A DNA stretch of 64,000 bases from JAWKZG01 sp041396125 (GTDB lineage Bacteria > Pseudomonadota > Gammaproteobacteria > Competibacterales > Competibacteraceae): NCBI GenBank assembly GCA_041396125.1, contig JAWKZG010000001.1, positions 558,001-622,000 on the forward strand, given 5' to 3'. Both the position numbers and the translations under genes were made by a program. The notes under the pieces are model-generated. The model searched no databases. It saw only the letters and a program-made list of their open reading frames with translations, and was not told the DNA's origin. This document shows positions 28,352 through 36,992 of the stretch, one piece after another. Numbering within the stretch: the first letter of the stretch is position 1; each line of letters starts with the position of its first letter.

Positions 28352-29925
28352 TTAATTGAACCACCAGCGTTCAGCGAGCTTGAAGCCATCCATCGCGTAG
28401 TTTCCGCCGATGCTTTCCTCATGCGTCAGGGTATTCTGGTGTGCGTCAACATAGGAAGCAAACAGCGGCACAATGGTGCCTGCTTCGTCTTTCACGATGC
28501 GCTGCATTTCGACGTACATTTCGCGTCGTTTGGCCTCGTCGAGTTCGGCGCGGGCTTCGACCAGCAGCTTATTGAAGCGCTCATGATCCCAATACGTGTC
28601 GTTCCAGGGCACCCCTTTGGCGTAAGCGGTCGAGAACATCAGGTCTTCCGTCGGGCGGCCACCCCAGTAGCACATGCAGAACGGCTTTTTCAGCCAGACA
28701 TTGGACCAGTAGCCGTCGCTGGGTTCGCGAATAACGTTAATATTGATACCGGCTTTGGATGCATGTTCCTTGAATAGAATCGCGGCATCGACAGCGCCTG
28801 CAAAAGCGGCGTCAGCAGCGCTCAGGTCAACACTGAGCGAATCCAGCCCGGCTTGTTTTAAATGGAATTTGGCTTTGTCGGGGTCATAGGTGCGTTGCTC
28901 TAGCTCGTTGGCATGGAAGCGGTTGGCCCGGCCAATCGGATGGTCGTTGCCGACTGCGCCATAACCGCGCAGAATGGTTTCCAGCAGAGTTTCCCGGTCG
29001 ATAGCATATTTCAAGGCCAGGCGCACATCGTTATTGTCGAAGGAGCAACGTTGGTGTGCATGGGTATGCTGTAATGCTGGGTGCCGTCCACCTGGGTGAT
29101 CGTCAGGTTGCGGTTGCGTTTGAGCAAGTGCACGGTTTTCAGATCACAGCGCTCCATCCAGTCGATTTCGTTGGTATTGAGCGCGTTAGTGCGGGCGACG
29201 ACATCAGAATCGCCAGCATTTCGACTGAATCGAAATGGGGGCTGCCCTTCCTTGAAGTAATTCGGGTTGCGCTTCATGGCTGCGCGTACGCCAGGCTCGA
29301 AGGTTTCCAGTACGAACGGTCCGGTGCCGACTCCTGATGTGGCATCGACAACGCCATCTTTGGTGGGCAGGATACACAGGTGATAATCGCTCATCAGGAA
29401 CGGAAAGTCGGCATTGCCGCCATCCAGTTCAAAAACAACTTTATCCGTCCCGTCGCCCCGAATATCCGTAATGGCGGTTAACAAGGCTTTAGCCGCAGAT
29501 TTGGAATCTTCCTTGCGGTGATGATTGATCGAAACGATCACGTCTTCCACCGTCATGGTTTTGCCGTTATGAAATTCCACCCCTGAACGCAGGGTGAAAA
29601 TCCAGGTCTTGGCATCAGGTGAGGACTCCCAGCTGACCGCCAGTTCCGGTCCGAGCTGGTTGGTATTGGTGACCTGGGTAAGCGAATTGCGCAGACAGCC
29701 ATAACCCAGGACCTGGTTGAAGGTGCTGTCAAACGTGGCCGGGTCGAGCGAGTCCGAGGTGGAGCCACTGCCCATGCCCAGTCGCAGATGGCCGCCCTGC
29801 TTGGGCGTTGCAGCTTGAGCCAGTGGGCCAGTTAGTGCACCGGTGCCAAGTAAAACAATGCTACTGGCACCCGTGGCCAGGACATCTCGGCGCGTAAAAC
29901 CACGTGTGGAATCGTGTTTGCTCAT
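28352..29925 (-). pseudogene. ABC transporter substrate-binding protein (family 5), frameshifted
   Basis: Extracellular solute-binding protein of the Opp/Dpp type, about 524 residues if repaired. It has a Tat signal (GFTRRDVLATGASS near residue 9) and typical segments SLDPATFDSTFNQVLGYG and VEFHNGKTMTVEDVIVSINH. The frame breaks at about 29041: the first frame ends HTNVAP followed by nonsense, while the second continues VRLALKYAIDRETLLETILR. Restoring one T (CCTTCG to CCTTTCG) gives APFDNNDVRLALKYA, a normal sequence. It is the first gene of the importer operon, so a true null would disable it. Confidence 0.88.
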
Positions 29926-30149
29926 TGTGCTTCCTCCAAGTGTATCAATTGGTTAACTCTAGACTTGGTTGACTTCAGGCTTGATCAGACCAGGTTCGGT
30001 ATTCCCTGGTGCGTATTGCCAGCTGATCGCTTTGTTACGCTTACTCACCAGTCTGAAAATTCATCTTGACAATTACTTTATGAGACTAGCATAAAATCAG
30101 CATCGATTATGAGTTGTTCATATCTGCCATACTACACACTCAGCCCGTC

Positions 30150-30169
30150 ATTCCCGCGCTGGCGGGAAT
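30150..30169. repeat. Short palindromic extragenic repeat
   Basis: ATTCCCGC at 30150-30157 pairs with GCGGGAAT at 30162-30169. With its flanks (CGTCA before, CCAG after) it matches a palindrome type scattered through many proteobacterial genomes. Only this copy was noticed in the window. Confidence 0.6.
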
Positions 30170-30212
30170 CCAGCAATACGCATCGTTCAACAGAAAGTCG
30201 CATCTCCATATA

Positions 30213-30557
30213 TCAGGTAAAACGAACCCCCTGCTGGTCGAGCACTGCCTGCAGCTGAGCAATGTCGATCCGCTCCAATGCCTTGTTGGTCTTGAGTGAT
30301 AGCGCGGCAGCGATACCTGTGTCCTGACCGGTCACTGCACAGCAGTTCATATTGCGTGTCGCGGCATGGCCTGCTTTTGATTCAGTGATAATACCGGTGA
30401 TGATGTCACCATCCATGATCGGTGCAGCGAAGAAACGGTGCAGCACGGGATGAATGCCTGCTGCTTCAACCAGCTGGTCCGCGACCACCTTGAAACCTTC
30501 GGCATCGAGCTCGTAGGAAAGCGATTGGAGCTCCGGTACAGCAGCACCCTGGAGGTT
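30213..30557 (-). pseudogene. FAD-dependent oxidoreductase remnant with internal deletion
   Basis: About 110 codons on the minus strand read PELQSLSYELDAEGFKVVAD, then LVEAAGIHPVLHRFF and GIITESKAG, which is the mid-N-terminal part of FAD-dependent oxidoreductases of the PF12831 type. They then pass directly into CCAVTGQDTGIAAALSLK and LQAVLDQQGV, which is the C-terminal FAD-contact region. Roughly 250 residues in between and the N-terminal Rossmann motif are missing. This is a genuine deletion remnant, not a one-base error. No start codon with a ribosome site was found. Confidence 0.7.
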
Positions 30558-31162
30558 GGGAAAAAAGCACGGCTGCCTTTTTTCTACCTGGTGTAGAACC
30601 TCAAGGCTACAAAGCGGATGTAAATTCCGGACGTAAAAAGACCCGGTGTAAAACCGGGTTAGTCGTGGTTAATACAACCGGACGCTGAGCAAGCGTCCGG
30701 TGCAAAATACTACACTTCCAGAGTCGCGGAGTTATCACGCATTGATCACATTTTTAATGTTTTGCATTTTCAGATACAAACACTGAAAAACAGGACGGGC
30801 GCGTTATGCGCACCAATAAAAAAGGTTGGGTTCTGCATAATTTTGTCAATTGCAACAATGTGTTTTCTGATAGGGCGTGAGAGAGATCAAAAAATATGGT
30901 CTGCCTGGTAACAACTCAGCGTTGCAATATATGTTTTCATTTGTATTTTTTTATAAAAAACAGCTAAATGATTATAAAGATGATGCAGGGTGTTGTATCT
31001 GAATGAAACCAGTGCCGTTATATGGTGTGATGCGTGCATGTACCCAGGGAATTGTAAAAAATTGCGGAATCCAGGCAAGTCACAGTTACAGGCAAGTCGC
31101 AGTGGCGTAAATTGGGTTTTCAGTCATACAAAATTAATTGGAAATATCAGGAGCTCATTTTT
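30558..31162. other. Non-coding, AT-rich intergenic stretch
   Basis: About 600 bp without a supportable gene. It contains two adjacent hairpins (30641-30659 and 30677-30701) and then AT-rich sequence leading to the HAMP receptor gene, whose promoter is presumably here. No clear sigma-70 promoter was identified. Confidence 0.5.
30641..30701. repeat. Two adjacent perfect hairpins
   Basis: Hairpin 1: ACCCGGT (30641-30647) with ACCGGGT (30653-30659), 5-nt loop. Hairpin 2: ACCGGACGCT (30677-30686) with AGCGTCCGGT (30692-30701), 5-nt loop. Neither is followed by a convincing T-run on either strand, so terminator function is doubtful. Confidence 0.55.
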
Positions 31163-32001
31163 ATGTTCAACACCATTCGTTCAAAACTAATGATAAGTTT
31201 TTCCATGCTTGCAGTTATTACTGCTGGCATCGTGGGGGCGACATTCTGGTTTACCCAGCAAAATAACCAACTGGTGGCACAAGCTATTGACCAGGATTTT
31301 AAGGGTAGTAATGTTATCAGTGGTCTGGCGCTAGACGCACAAAAAATACGCCGCTATGAAAAAGAATACTTTATGTATGTTGGCGATGCCGAGAAGAAGA
31401 TTAAATACCAGGATGAATGGCGTCAAACCTATAACAAGCTGAGTGATCAATTGCAGAGTATGCGAAATGATCGTACCGGAGTCTGGAGTGTTGCCGATCT
31501 GGCAAATGTCAAGGCCTGGAGTGAGTCATTGCGGGCTTATGGCGAGAATTTCGAGCAGGTTATTGAAGACGTAAACCGCGGTTTGCTGACCAATACCTTA
31601 TCTGCCAATGCGGCGATTCAAGAAGGTAAAAACGCGTTTCGTGTCATGCTGGACGGCACTGCTGCCGCGAGCGCACAGAAACTGGTCGCGGCCCAGCAGG
31701 CAGAGCAAACAATTCTCGTCAGCAGCACGCCTTAATCAGGTGCTGGTAGGTTTACTGGTGTTGAGCTGGCTCTGACTCTGTTGGTGATGAATATCGTGCC
31801 CCGTGCGATCATTCGACCGATACAGGCGCTTTCAAAAGCCGCTGAAGATATGAGTAAAGGTGAACTCGAGAAGAGTGTGCCGACTGAGCTGCCATCCAGG
31901 ATTTCAACAGTCTGGCGCAAACTCTGGAGCGCCTGCGGATTTCCCAGAAAACCCTGGTAGCTCGTTACTCCCGCAAGGCCGAAACTAAATCAGCGGCATA
32001 A
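31163..32001 (+). pseudogene. HAMP-domain membrane receptor, multiply frameshifted
   Basis: The ATG at 31163 has AGGAG 9 nt upstream. The product begins with a transmembrane helix (ISFSMLAVITAGIVGATFWF), then a four-helix-bundle-type periplasmic domain (IRRYEKEYFMYVGDAEKKIKY). Frame breaks occur near 31730, 31765 and 31887. Joined, the remaining frames give a second helix, a HAMP domain (VPRAIIRPIQALSKAAEDMS, KGELEKSV) and a coiled end DFNSLAQTLERLRISQKTLV stopping at 32001. Each break fits a one-base homopolymer change. The repaired protein (about 279 residues) resembles an MCP input module but has no methyl-accepting or kinase output domain. Confidence 0.7.
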
Positions 32002-32197
32002 GAAAACCGCTGAGAACCTTACTGAAGGCCTGGATCTGCCGTATCACAAGCCCGGGCTTGATTTCCTGCGCAGGCGACGGTATACAGTTATACAGAGCAA
32101 AATAGAAGCATGCTGATTGTATCCGCTTTGTTATGTCATTGCAGAATGATCCTTATCGCATACTGCCACTGCAACGCCAAGTAAGGTTAATCGTCTG

Positions 32198-32878
32198 ATG
32201 ACTGATATAAATCTTGATCCGGGTATATCCCACAGTCAGACACAATTTGTCTCAAACCTGAGTCAATTATGTGCTGATGCTCAAACAGGCACGCTGTTTA
32301 TCGTGACGACGGATGGTACGTCAGCGACTATCAGTATGAAAGACGGCTATTGTGTCCTTGGCGTACCGCAACAGTGTGGGTATTGAAGCGCTGGGTGAAT
32401 TACAAAAACTGGATGGCTGCAAGCTACGGTTCACGCCTTAAATCATACTCAAGACCGATCCCGAATTGCCGCCGACCGATACGCTTCTGGCCGAACTGGC
32501 TGGCGTATCATCCAGTGCTGCCACCTCATATTACCTCATAATGATACAACCAGCGATCCAACCGAATTGGATAGCACCAATGCCAAATCCGTTGGCGCTT
32601 CTGAACCTCCCGAACCGGTTCTCGAAGCAGACGACGCGGAGATCGTGAGTGTTGCTGCAGTGAAAGTACTTGCCAGTGGGCGTGCCAGTGAATTGTTTGG
32701 TCCGGTCGGACCAATGCTGGTGGATGAAAAGCTGGCAGATTTTGGTTTGAATACGTCGTTGACGAACATCGAGCGTGCGCTAACCGAAATTGCAGACGAA
32801 ATCGGCGAGGCTAACAAAACGGCTGATTTCGTGGCCGATATTTTGCGGGAACTCCGCCTGCGAAACAGCAAGCGCTAA
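32198..32878 (+). pseudogene. DUF4388/PATAN-like regulatory protein, broken
   Basis: The N-terminal region QTGTLFIVTTDGTSATISMK DG followed, after a shift, by AYRNSVGIEALGELQKLDGC resembles DUF4388/PATAN-type domains of bacterial signalling proteins. The C-terminal region ELFGPVGPMLVDEKLADFGL and LTEIADEIGEANKTADFVAD resembles domains attached to such proteins. Lesions: an extra T near 32358, an in-frame TAA at 32439-32441 and a frame change near 32530. It follows the HAMP receptor gene, so the two probably formed one signalling unit. The family assignment is from memory and moderate. Confidence 0.5.
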
Positions 32879-32941
32879 TACCCGCGCCGGGTATGCGTCG
32901 ATCAGAGACGATAATCGGACACGGGCTTTAGCGTTATCAAG

Positions 32942-32979
32942 TATTTGTACTTAGCCCAGTTATTTGTACTTAGCCCAGT
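32942..32979. repeat. Exact 19-bp tandem duplication across the trxB stop codon
   Basis: TATTTGTACTTAGCCCAGT occurs at 32942-32960 and again at 32961-32979 with no gap. The second copy includes the trxB stop codon (TTA on the plus strand at 32970-32972) and the last two codons. The duplication does not alter the protein. Confidence 0.9.
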
Positions 32980-33923
32980 TCATCCAGGTATTTTTCGGCA
33001 TCCAGTGCTGCCATGCAACCTGTCCCCGCCGAAGTAACCGCCTGTCGGTATACATGATCCATCACATCGCCCGCAGCAAACACGCCGGGAATGCTGGTTG
33101 CCGTAGCGTTGCCGTTAAGGCCGCTGCGTACCTTGATATAGCCGTTTTCCATATCCAGCTGATCCACGAATAACTGGGTATTCGGACTGTGGCCGATAGC
33201 AATAAAAGCGCCCATCACAGCTAAATCACGGGTCTCATCGGTTTTTACATTGCGGATGCGGATACCGGTTACGCCGCTGTCATCGCCTAATACTTCGTCC
33301 AGCACGCTGTCGAGTTGCAGGCGGATATTGCCGTTTTCGACCCGATCCATCAGCTTGTCGATCATGATTTTCTCGGCGCGGAACTGATCGCGTCGATGTA
33401 CCAGGATGACCTCAGAGCAGATATTGGACAGGTACAGGGCTTCTTCGACAGCTGTGTTGCCACCGCCAATGACCGCGACTTTCTGATTGCGGTAGAAAAA
33501 ACCATCACAGGTCGCGCAGGCTGAGACGCCTTTGCCCATAAACGCCTGCTCTGACTCCAGACCCAGATATTTGGCACTGGCACCGGTGGCAATAATGAGC
33601 GCATCGCAGGTGTATTCGCCCGAGTCGCCGATCAGCCGGAATGGTTTTTCGCGCAGCTGTGCGGTGTGGATATGATCGAAAATAATGTCGGTGTCAAAGC
33701 GCTCGGCGTGACGCTGCATGCGTTGCATCAGTTCCGGCCCCTGCACGCCCTGATCATCGCCTGGCCAGTTATCGACATCGGTTGTGGTGGTCAATTGGCC
33801 GCCTTGCTGAATGCCGGTTATCAGCACCGGCTTGAGATTGGCGCGGGCAGCATAGACCGCTGCGCTATAACCGGCGGGACCGGAGCCCAGGATGACTAGG
33901 CGGTTGTGTTTGAGCTGGGTCAT
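32970..33923 (-). CDS. trxB: Thioredoxin reductase
   Basis: 317-residue NADPH-dependent flavoprotein that reduces thioredoxin. It has the FAD motif GSGPAGYSAA (residues 14-23), the redox pair CATC at C136 and C139, the NADPH motif GGGNTAVEEALYLS, and the C-terminal FAD motif with PGVFAAGDVMD. All are intact. It is monocistronic, divergent from nothing close, and its 3' end carries a tandem duplication. Confidence 0.96.
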   Translation of the reverse strand: MTQLKHNRLVILGSGPAGYSAAVYAARANLKPVLITGIQQGGQLTTTTDVDNWPGDDQGVQGPELMQRMQRHAERFDTDIIFDHIHTAQLREKPFRLIGDSGEYTCDALIIATGASAKYLGLESEQAFMGKGVSACATCDGFFYRNQKVAVIGGGNTAVEEALYLSNICSEVILVHRRDQFRAEKIMIDKLMDRVENGNIRLQLDSVLDEVLGDDSGVTGIRIRNVKTDETRDLAVMGAFIAIGHSPNTQLFVDQLDMENGYIKVRSGLNGNATATSIPGVFAAGDVMDHVYRQAVTSAGTGCMAALDAEKYLDELG

Positions 33924-34107
33924 ATAAATTCCCTTAAAAAATCATTGTAATCGCACTATGGTAGTTTTCTATGCGTGCTGCAAGCGTTCGCCTATTGCCT
34001 GCAACAGCATTGCCATCTTGCATAAGATGGTGCTTGTGGAAGGGTTTTCCAAGAGCAGCAGAAAACAGTTTTTAGTGTTGGATTGAGAGCCTGCATTGGC
34101 CGGGCGG

Positions 34108-36064
34108 TCAACTGTCCGTCAGCCACAGGGCTTGATAGGCCTGCAGCACGATATGGTCGCGAAACTGGGTTGGCCGTTGTCCGGAGATAGCATCGGTGAG
34201 TTGACCGTAGGTTTTAAACCCTTGCTGGGCCAGATGGTCTATATGCAGGCGCTGCGGCTTGCCGTCAAAGTTACACAATACCAGCACGCGATCGGTTAAA
34301 TGCTCATGATTGAAGCGGATAAAACCGAATAAATGGATGTTGTCGAAATCGAGTAACTCGCGATTATTGAAATCGGCAAAGGCACGCAGCTCTTTGCGAA
34401 CCGCAATCATTTTTTTCAGATTGGAAAAAATAGCGTGTTCAACCGTACCATGCTTATGGCGCAGCTCGGCTTTTTCCCAGTCGATTTTTGGCCGATGTAC
34501 CCAGCGGCTATCGTGCGCCTTGTCCTGTTGCTCCTGGTAATGGTAATCGTTGAAGGTGCCAATTTCATCACCATAATACAGTAGCGGAATGCCGCCAAAG
34601 GACAGGATCAGACTGTGCAGCAGCAATATGCGGCGCACAGCCAGATCAATGGCTTTGGGCATCGTTCAGTTCGACCGCGGCTTCCAGCCCAACCAGCGAT
34701 GCCAGTGAGCCGGACACGCGCGCATCGCCGGTTTTGGGATTTTGCGCGAACGGTAAACCGCGCGCATCGGAGCCCTCGAACCGGCCGGTGAAATAATCCA
34801 GCAGAAAGCGCCGGTGGGCGAAAGGCTCGTAGCCAACAGCCCGGATATCATTGTCGTCAAAGCCGAAACCGATATCATCATGGCAGCGGGCATAATTCAG
34901 CCAGGTTGCCCGTTCCAGCTTGTCGGGCAGACTTTTAATGCCCTGTGACAGCAGTTTGCTGTTCTTGGTCGCCATCGCATCCCACAACAGCGCCATGAAT
35001 GTGGCGTTGTAGGCAATTTCGCATTCTTTCGCAATGATAGCGTCTTCGCCGAAATACTTGATGATTTCTGTCGGTGTGACAATCGCTTCGGCAATGAACA
35101 GCAAGCCCGGTGCTGTAACCTGGCTGCAGTCTTTGAACAATTGCAGAATCAGATGGGCTTCGCGTTCGTTCTGACAGATCGTGCCGATCTGTTTCCACAG
35201 AAATGCCACGGCGTCCAGACGCACGATATCGGCGCCCTGATTGGCCCAGAATAGAATAATGTCCAGCATTTCGATAAAGACGGCAGGATTGCTGTAATTC
35301 AGATCCCACTGGTAGTTATGAAACACGGTCATAACCCATTTTTGCATGGCCTCGTTCCAGGTGAAATTGCCTGGATCGGTTTCCGGAAAAACCTCGGGCA
35401 TGCTTTGCTCGAACATATCCGGCACTTCGCGATTATCGAAAATATAGTAATAGTTTTGATAGGTGGGATCGCCGAGCATCGCTTTTTGCGCCCATTCATG
35501 CTCGTCCGAGGTATGGTTGACGACCACATCGAGAACCAGCAGCATATCGCGTTTTTTCATCTGCTGGGCCAGCGCACGCAAGGTTTCGAGTGTTCCGACC
35601 CGTTTGTCGATCTGGCGGAAATCACTGACTGCATAACCGCCATCACTGGCACCCTGGGGGCATTTCAGGATCGGCATCAGGTGCACGAAGTTAATACCGA
35701 GATCCTGCAGATAGGGCAGTTTAGTCTCAATATCGGCTAAATTTTCACCGAAGCCATTGGTGTACATAGCCATGCCAACCCATTTCTGATCGAGAAACCA
35801 GTTGTGGTTTTTTTCCCGCTCGCGATCCAACTCCCGGTCGCTTTGCGCGCGGGCGATATAATTGCGAGCCAGGATTTCAACCAACTTTTGCAGTTGTTCG
35901 CGGAAGTCATCACGTTGACCATATAAACGCTGAAAAAGCGAGTGGATCGCGTAAAAATTAGCACCCAGGCGGATATAAAAATAATGCAGTCCCTGCTGTT
36001 TGATATCTGCGGGTAAGCTTTCAATGATTTCATTTAATAATGAATGAGATACCTGCTCATACAT
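34108..36064 (-). pseudogene. ams: Amylosucrase-like GH13 enzyme, frameshifted
   Basis: About 650-residue GH13 enzyme of the amylosucrase type, which splits sucrose and transfers glucose to an alpha-glucan or hydrolyses it. Catalytic residues are visible: nucleophile D284 (IVRLDAVAF), acid/base E326 (FIAEAIV) and the transition-state Asp in RCHDDIGF (about 396-397). The frame breaks near 34653, where GATGCCCAAAGCC should read GATGCCAAAGCC; after removing one C it continues KAIDLAVRRILLLHSL to a stop at 34108. It lies downstream of the sucrose phosphatase and synthase genes, the arrangement known from sucrose-making methanotrophs and halotolerant bacteria. Confidence 0.88.
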
Positions 36065-36146
36065 GCGATCAGCTCCGCGTTTTATTAGGCTTCTGGAAAT
36101 GTGCTGTTGGGGGCACGCCTGACGCTCATCCTATCCCGTGCTAACT

Positions 36147-36992
36147 CTATGGGGAAAGCCAGTGTGCCAGGTGCGGAAAATAATGGGCAAAACCTTCCAG
36201 GATACCGGCGCTGTAGTTGCCGTTCATACCGAGAAAGTCGCCTTTAGCGACATAAAGACGCGCTGTATGGCCGCGTGTTGCTGCTGCTGTGCGTGCATCC
36301 TGCTCGACCTCGGCACTGGCGTTGGCGACCAGGACGGCCGGAATTTCGCTGCCCAAGATGTCCAGATCATTACCGCTGTCGCCGGCGAACAGGGTGTAGC
36401 TCACTGCGTGCGCGGTCTGGCAGCGCAGAAAATCCAGCGCATGGTATTTAGTGGCGCTGGCCGGCAGTATATCCAGCAAGCCTGTGCCGGCCGGCTCATC
36501 AATGCTCCAGATCAGATTGGCGCGAATACCGTGTTGCTGTAATAAGGCGTTGATGGCGGACAACAGCTTTGTTTTATCGGTCTGCAGCGGCACATAGTAG
36601 CTCAGTTTAAATAAGCCTTGTTTACTGTCTTCCTGTGCTTGCAGCGACTCGAGGTTATGCAGGAATACACGAATTTCTGGCCCGCTGATATCGCGCCAGT
36701 CGCGGGTAATTTCTGTCTGCCAGGCGTGCAGGGGGTGCCAGGTATCGTCCTCATTGCGGTAGATACTGGTGCCGACATCAGCGATTACATAATCGGGTTG
36801 CGGCAGCTGGTAAGATGCGATGGCCTCCCGCACCCGGGCCTGATCCCGACCGGTGACATAGACAAGGTCGATTTCCGGGCGTGCGGCCAGGGCGGCGAAC
36901 CGGGCACGTGCCTGCGGCGATTCCGGCTGCGGCCCGTTAGGCAGCAGCGTGCGGTCCAGGTCGGTACAGAGCAGCAGCCTGTCGGTGTTCAT
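36147..36992 (-). CDS. spp: Sucrose-phosphate phosphatase-like HAD hydrolase
   Basis: 281-residue HAD-superfamily phosphatase of the sucrose-phosphatase/MPGP branch. Motif I is LLCTDLDRTLLPNG, motif II region YVTGRD, and motif IV GDSGNDLDIL. It overlaps the end of the sucrose-phosphate synthase gene by 4 nt. It should release sucrose from sucrose-6-phosphate. The synthase itself has a related C-terminal HAD domain, so two phosphatase-like modules are encoded side by side. Confidence 0.88.
   Translation of the reverse strand: MNTDRLLLCTDLDRTLLPNGPQPESPQARARFAALAARPEIDLVYVTGRDQARVREAIASYQLPQPDYVIADVGTSIYRNEDDTWHPLHAWQTEITRDWRDISGPEIRVFLHNLESLQAQEDSKQGLFKLSYYVPLQTDKTKLLSAINALLQQHGIRANLIWSIDEPAGTGLLDILPASATKYHALDFLRCQTAHAVSYTLFAGDSGNDLDILGSEIPAVLVANASAEVEQDARTAAATRGHTARLYVAKGDFLGMNGNYSAGILEGFAHYFPHLAHWLSP

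Noticed and set aside
30066..30095. TTGACA and CATAAA as a plus-strand promoter
   Set aside because: The boxes are 18 bp apart, but no plus-strand gene follows for over 1 kb.
30641..30701. Possible CRISPR repeats or intrinsic terminators
   Set aside because: Only two unlike hairpins, no spacer periodicity, no cas gene and no T-run.
32942..32979. Tandem repeat as a phage or element attachment site
   Set aside because: Copies are directly adjacent, no integrase or tRNA is nearby and no element lies between them.
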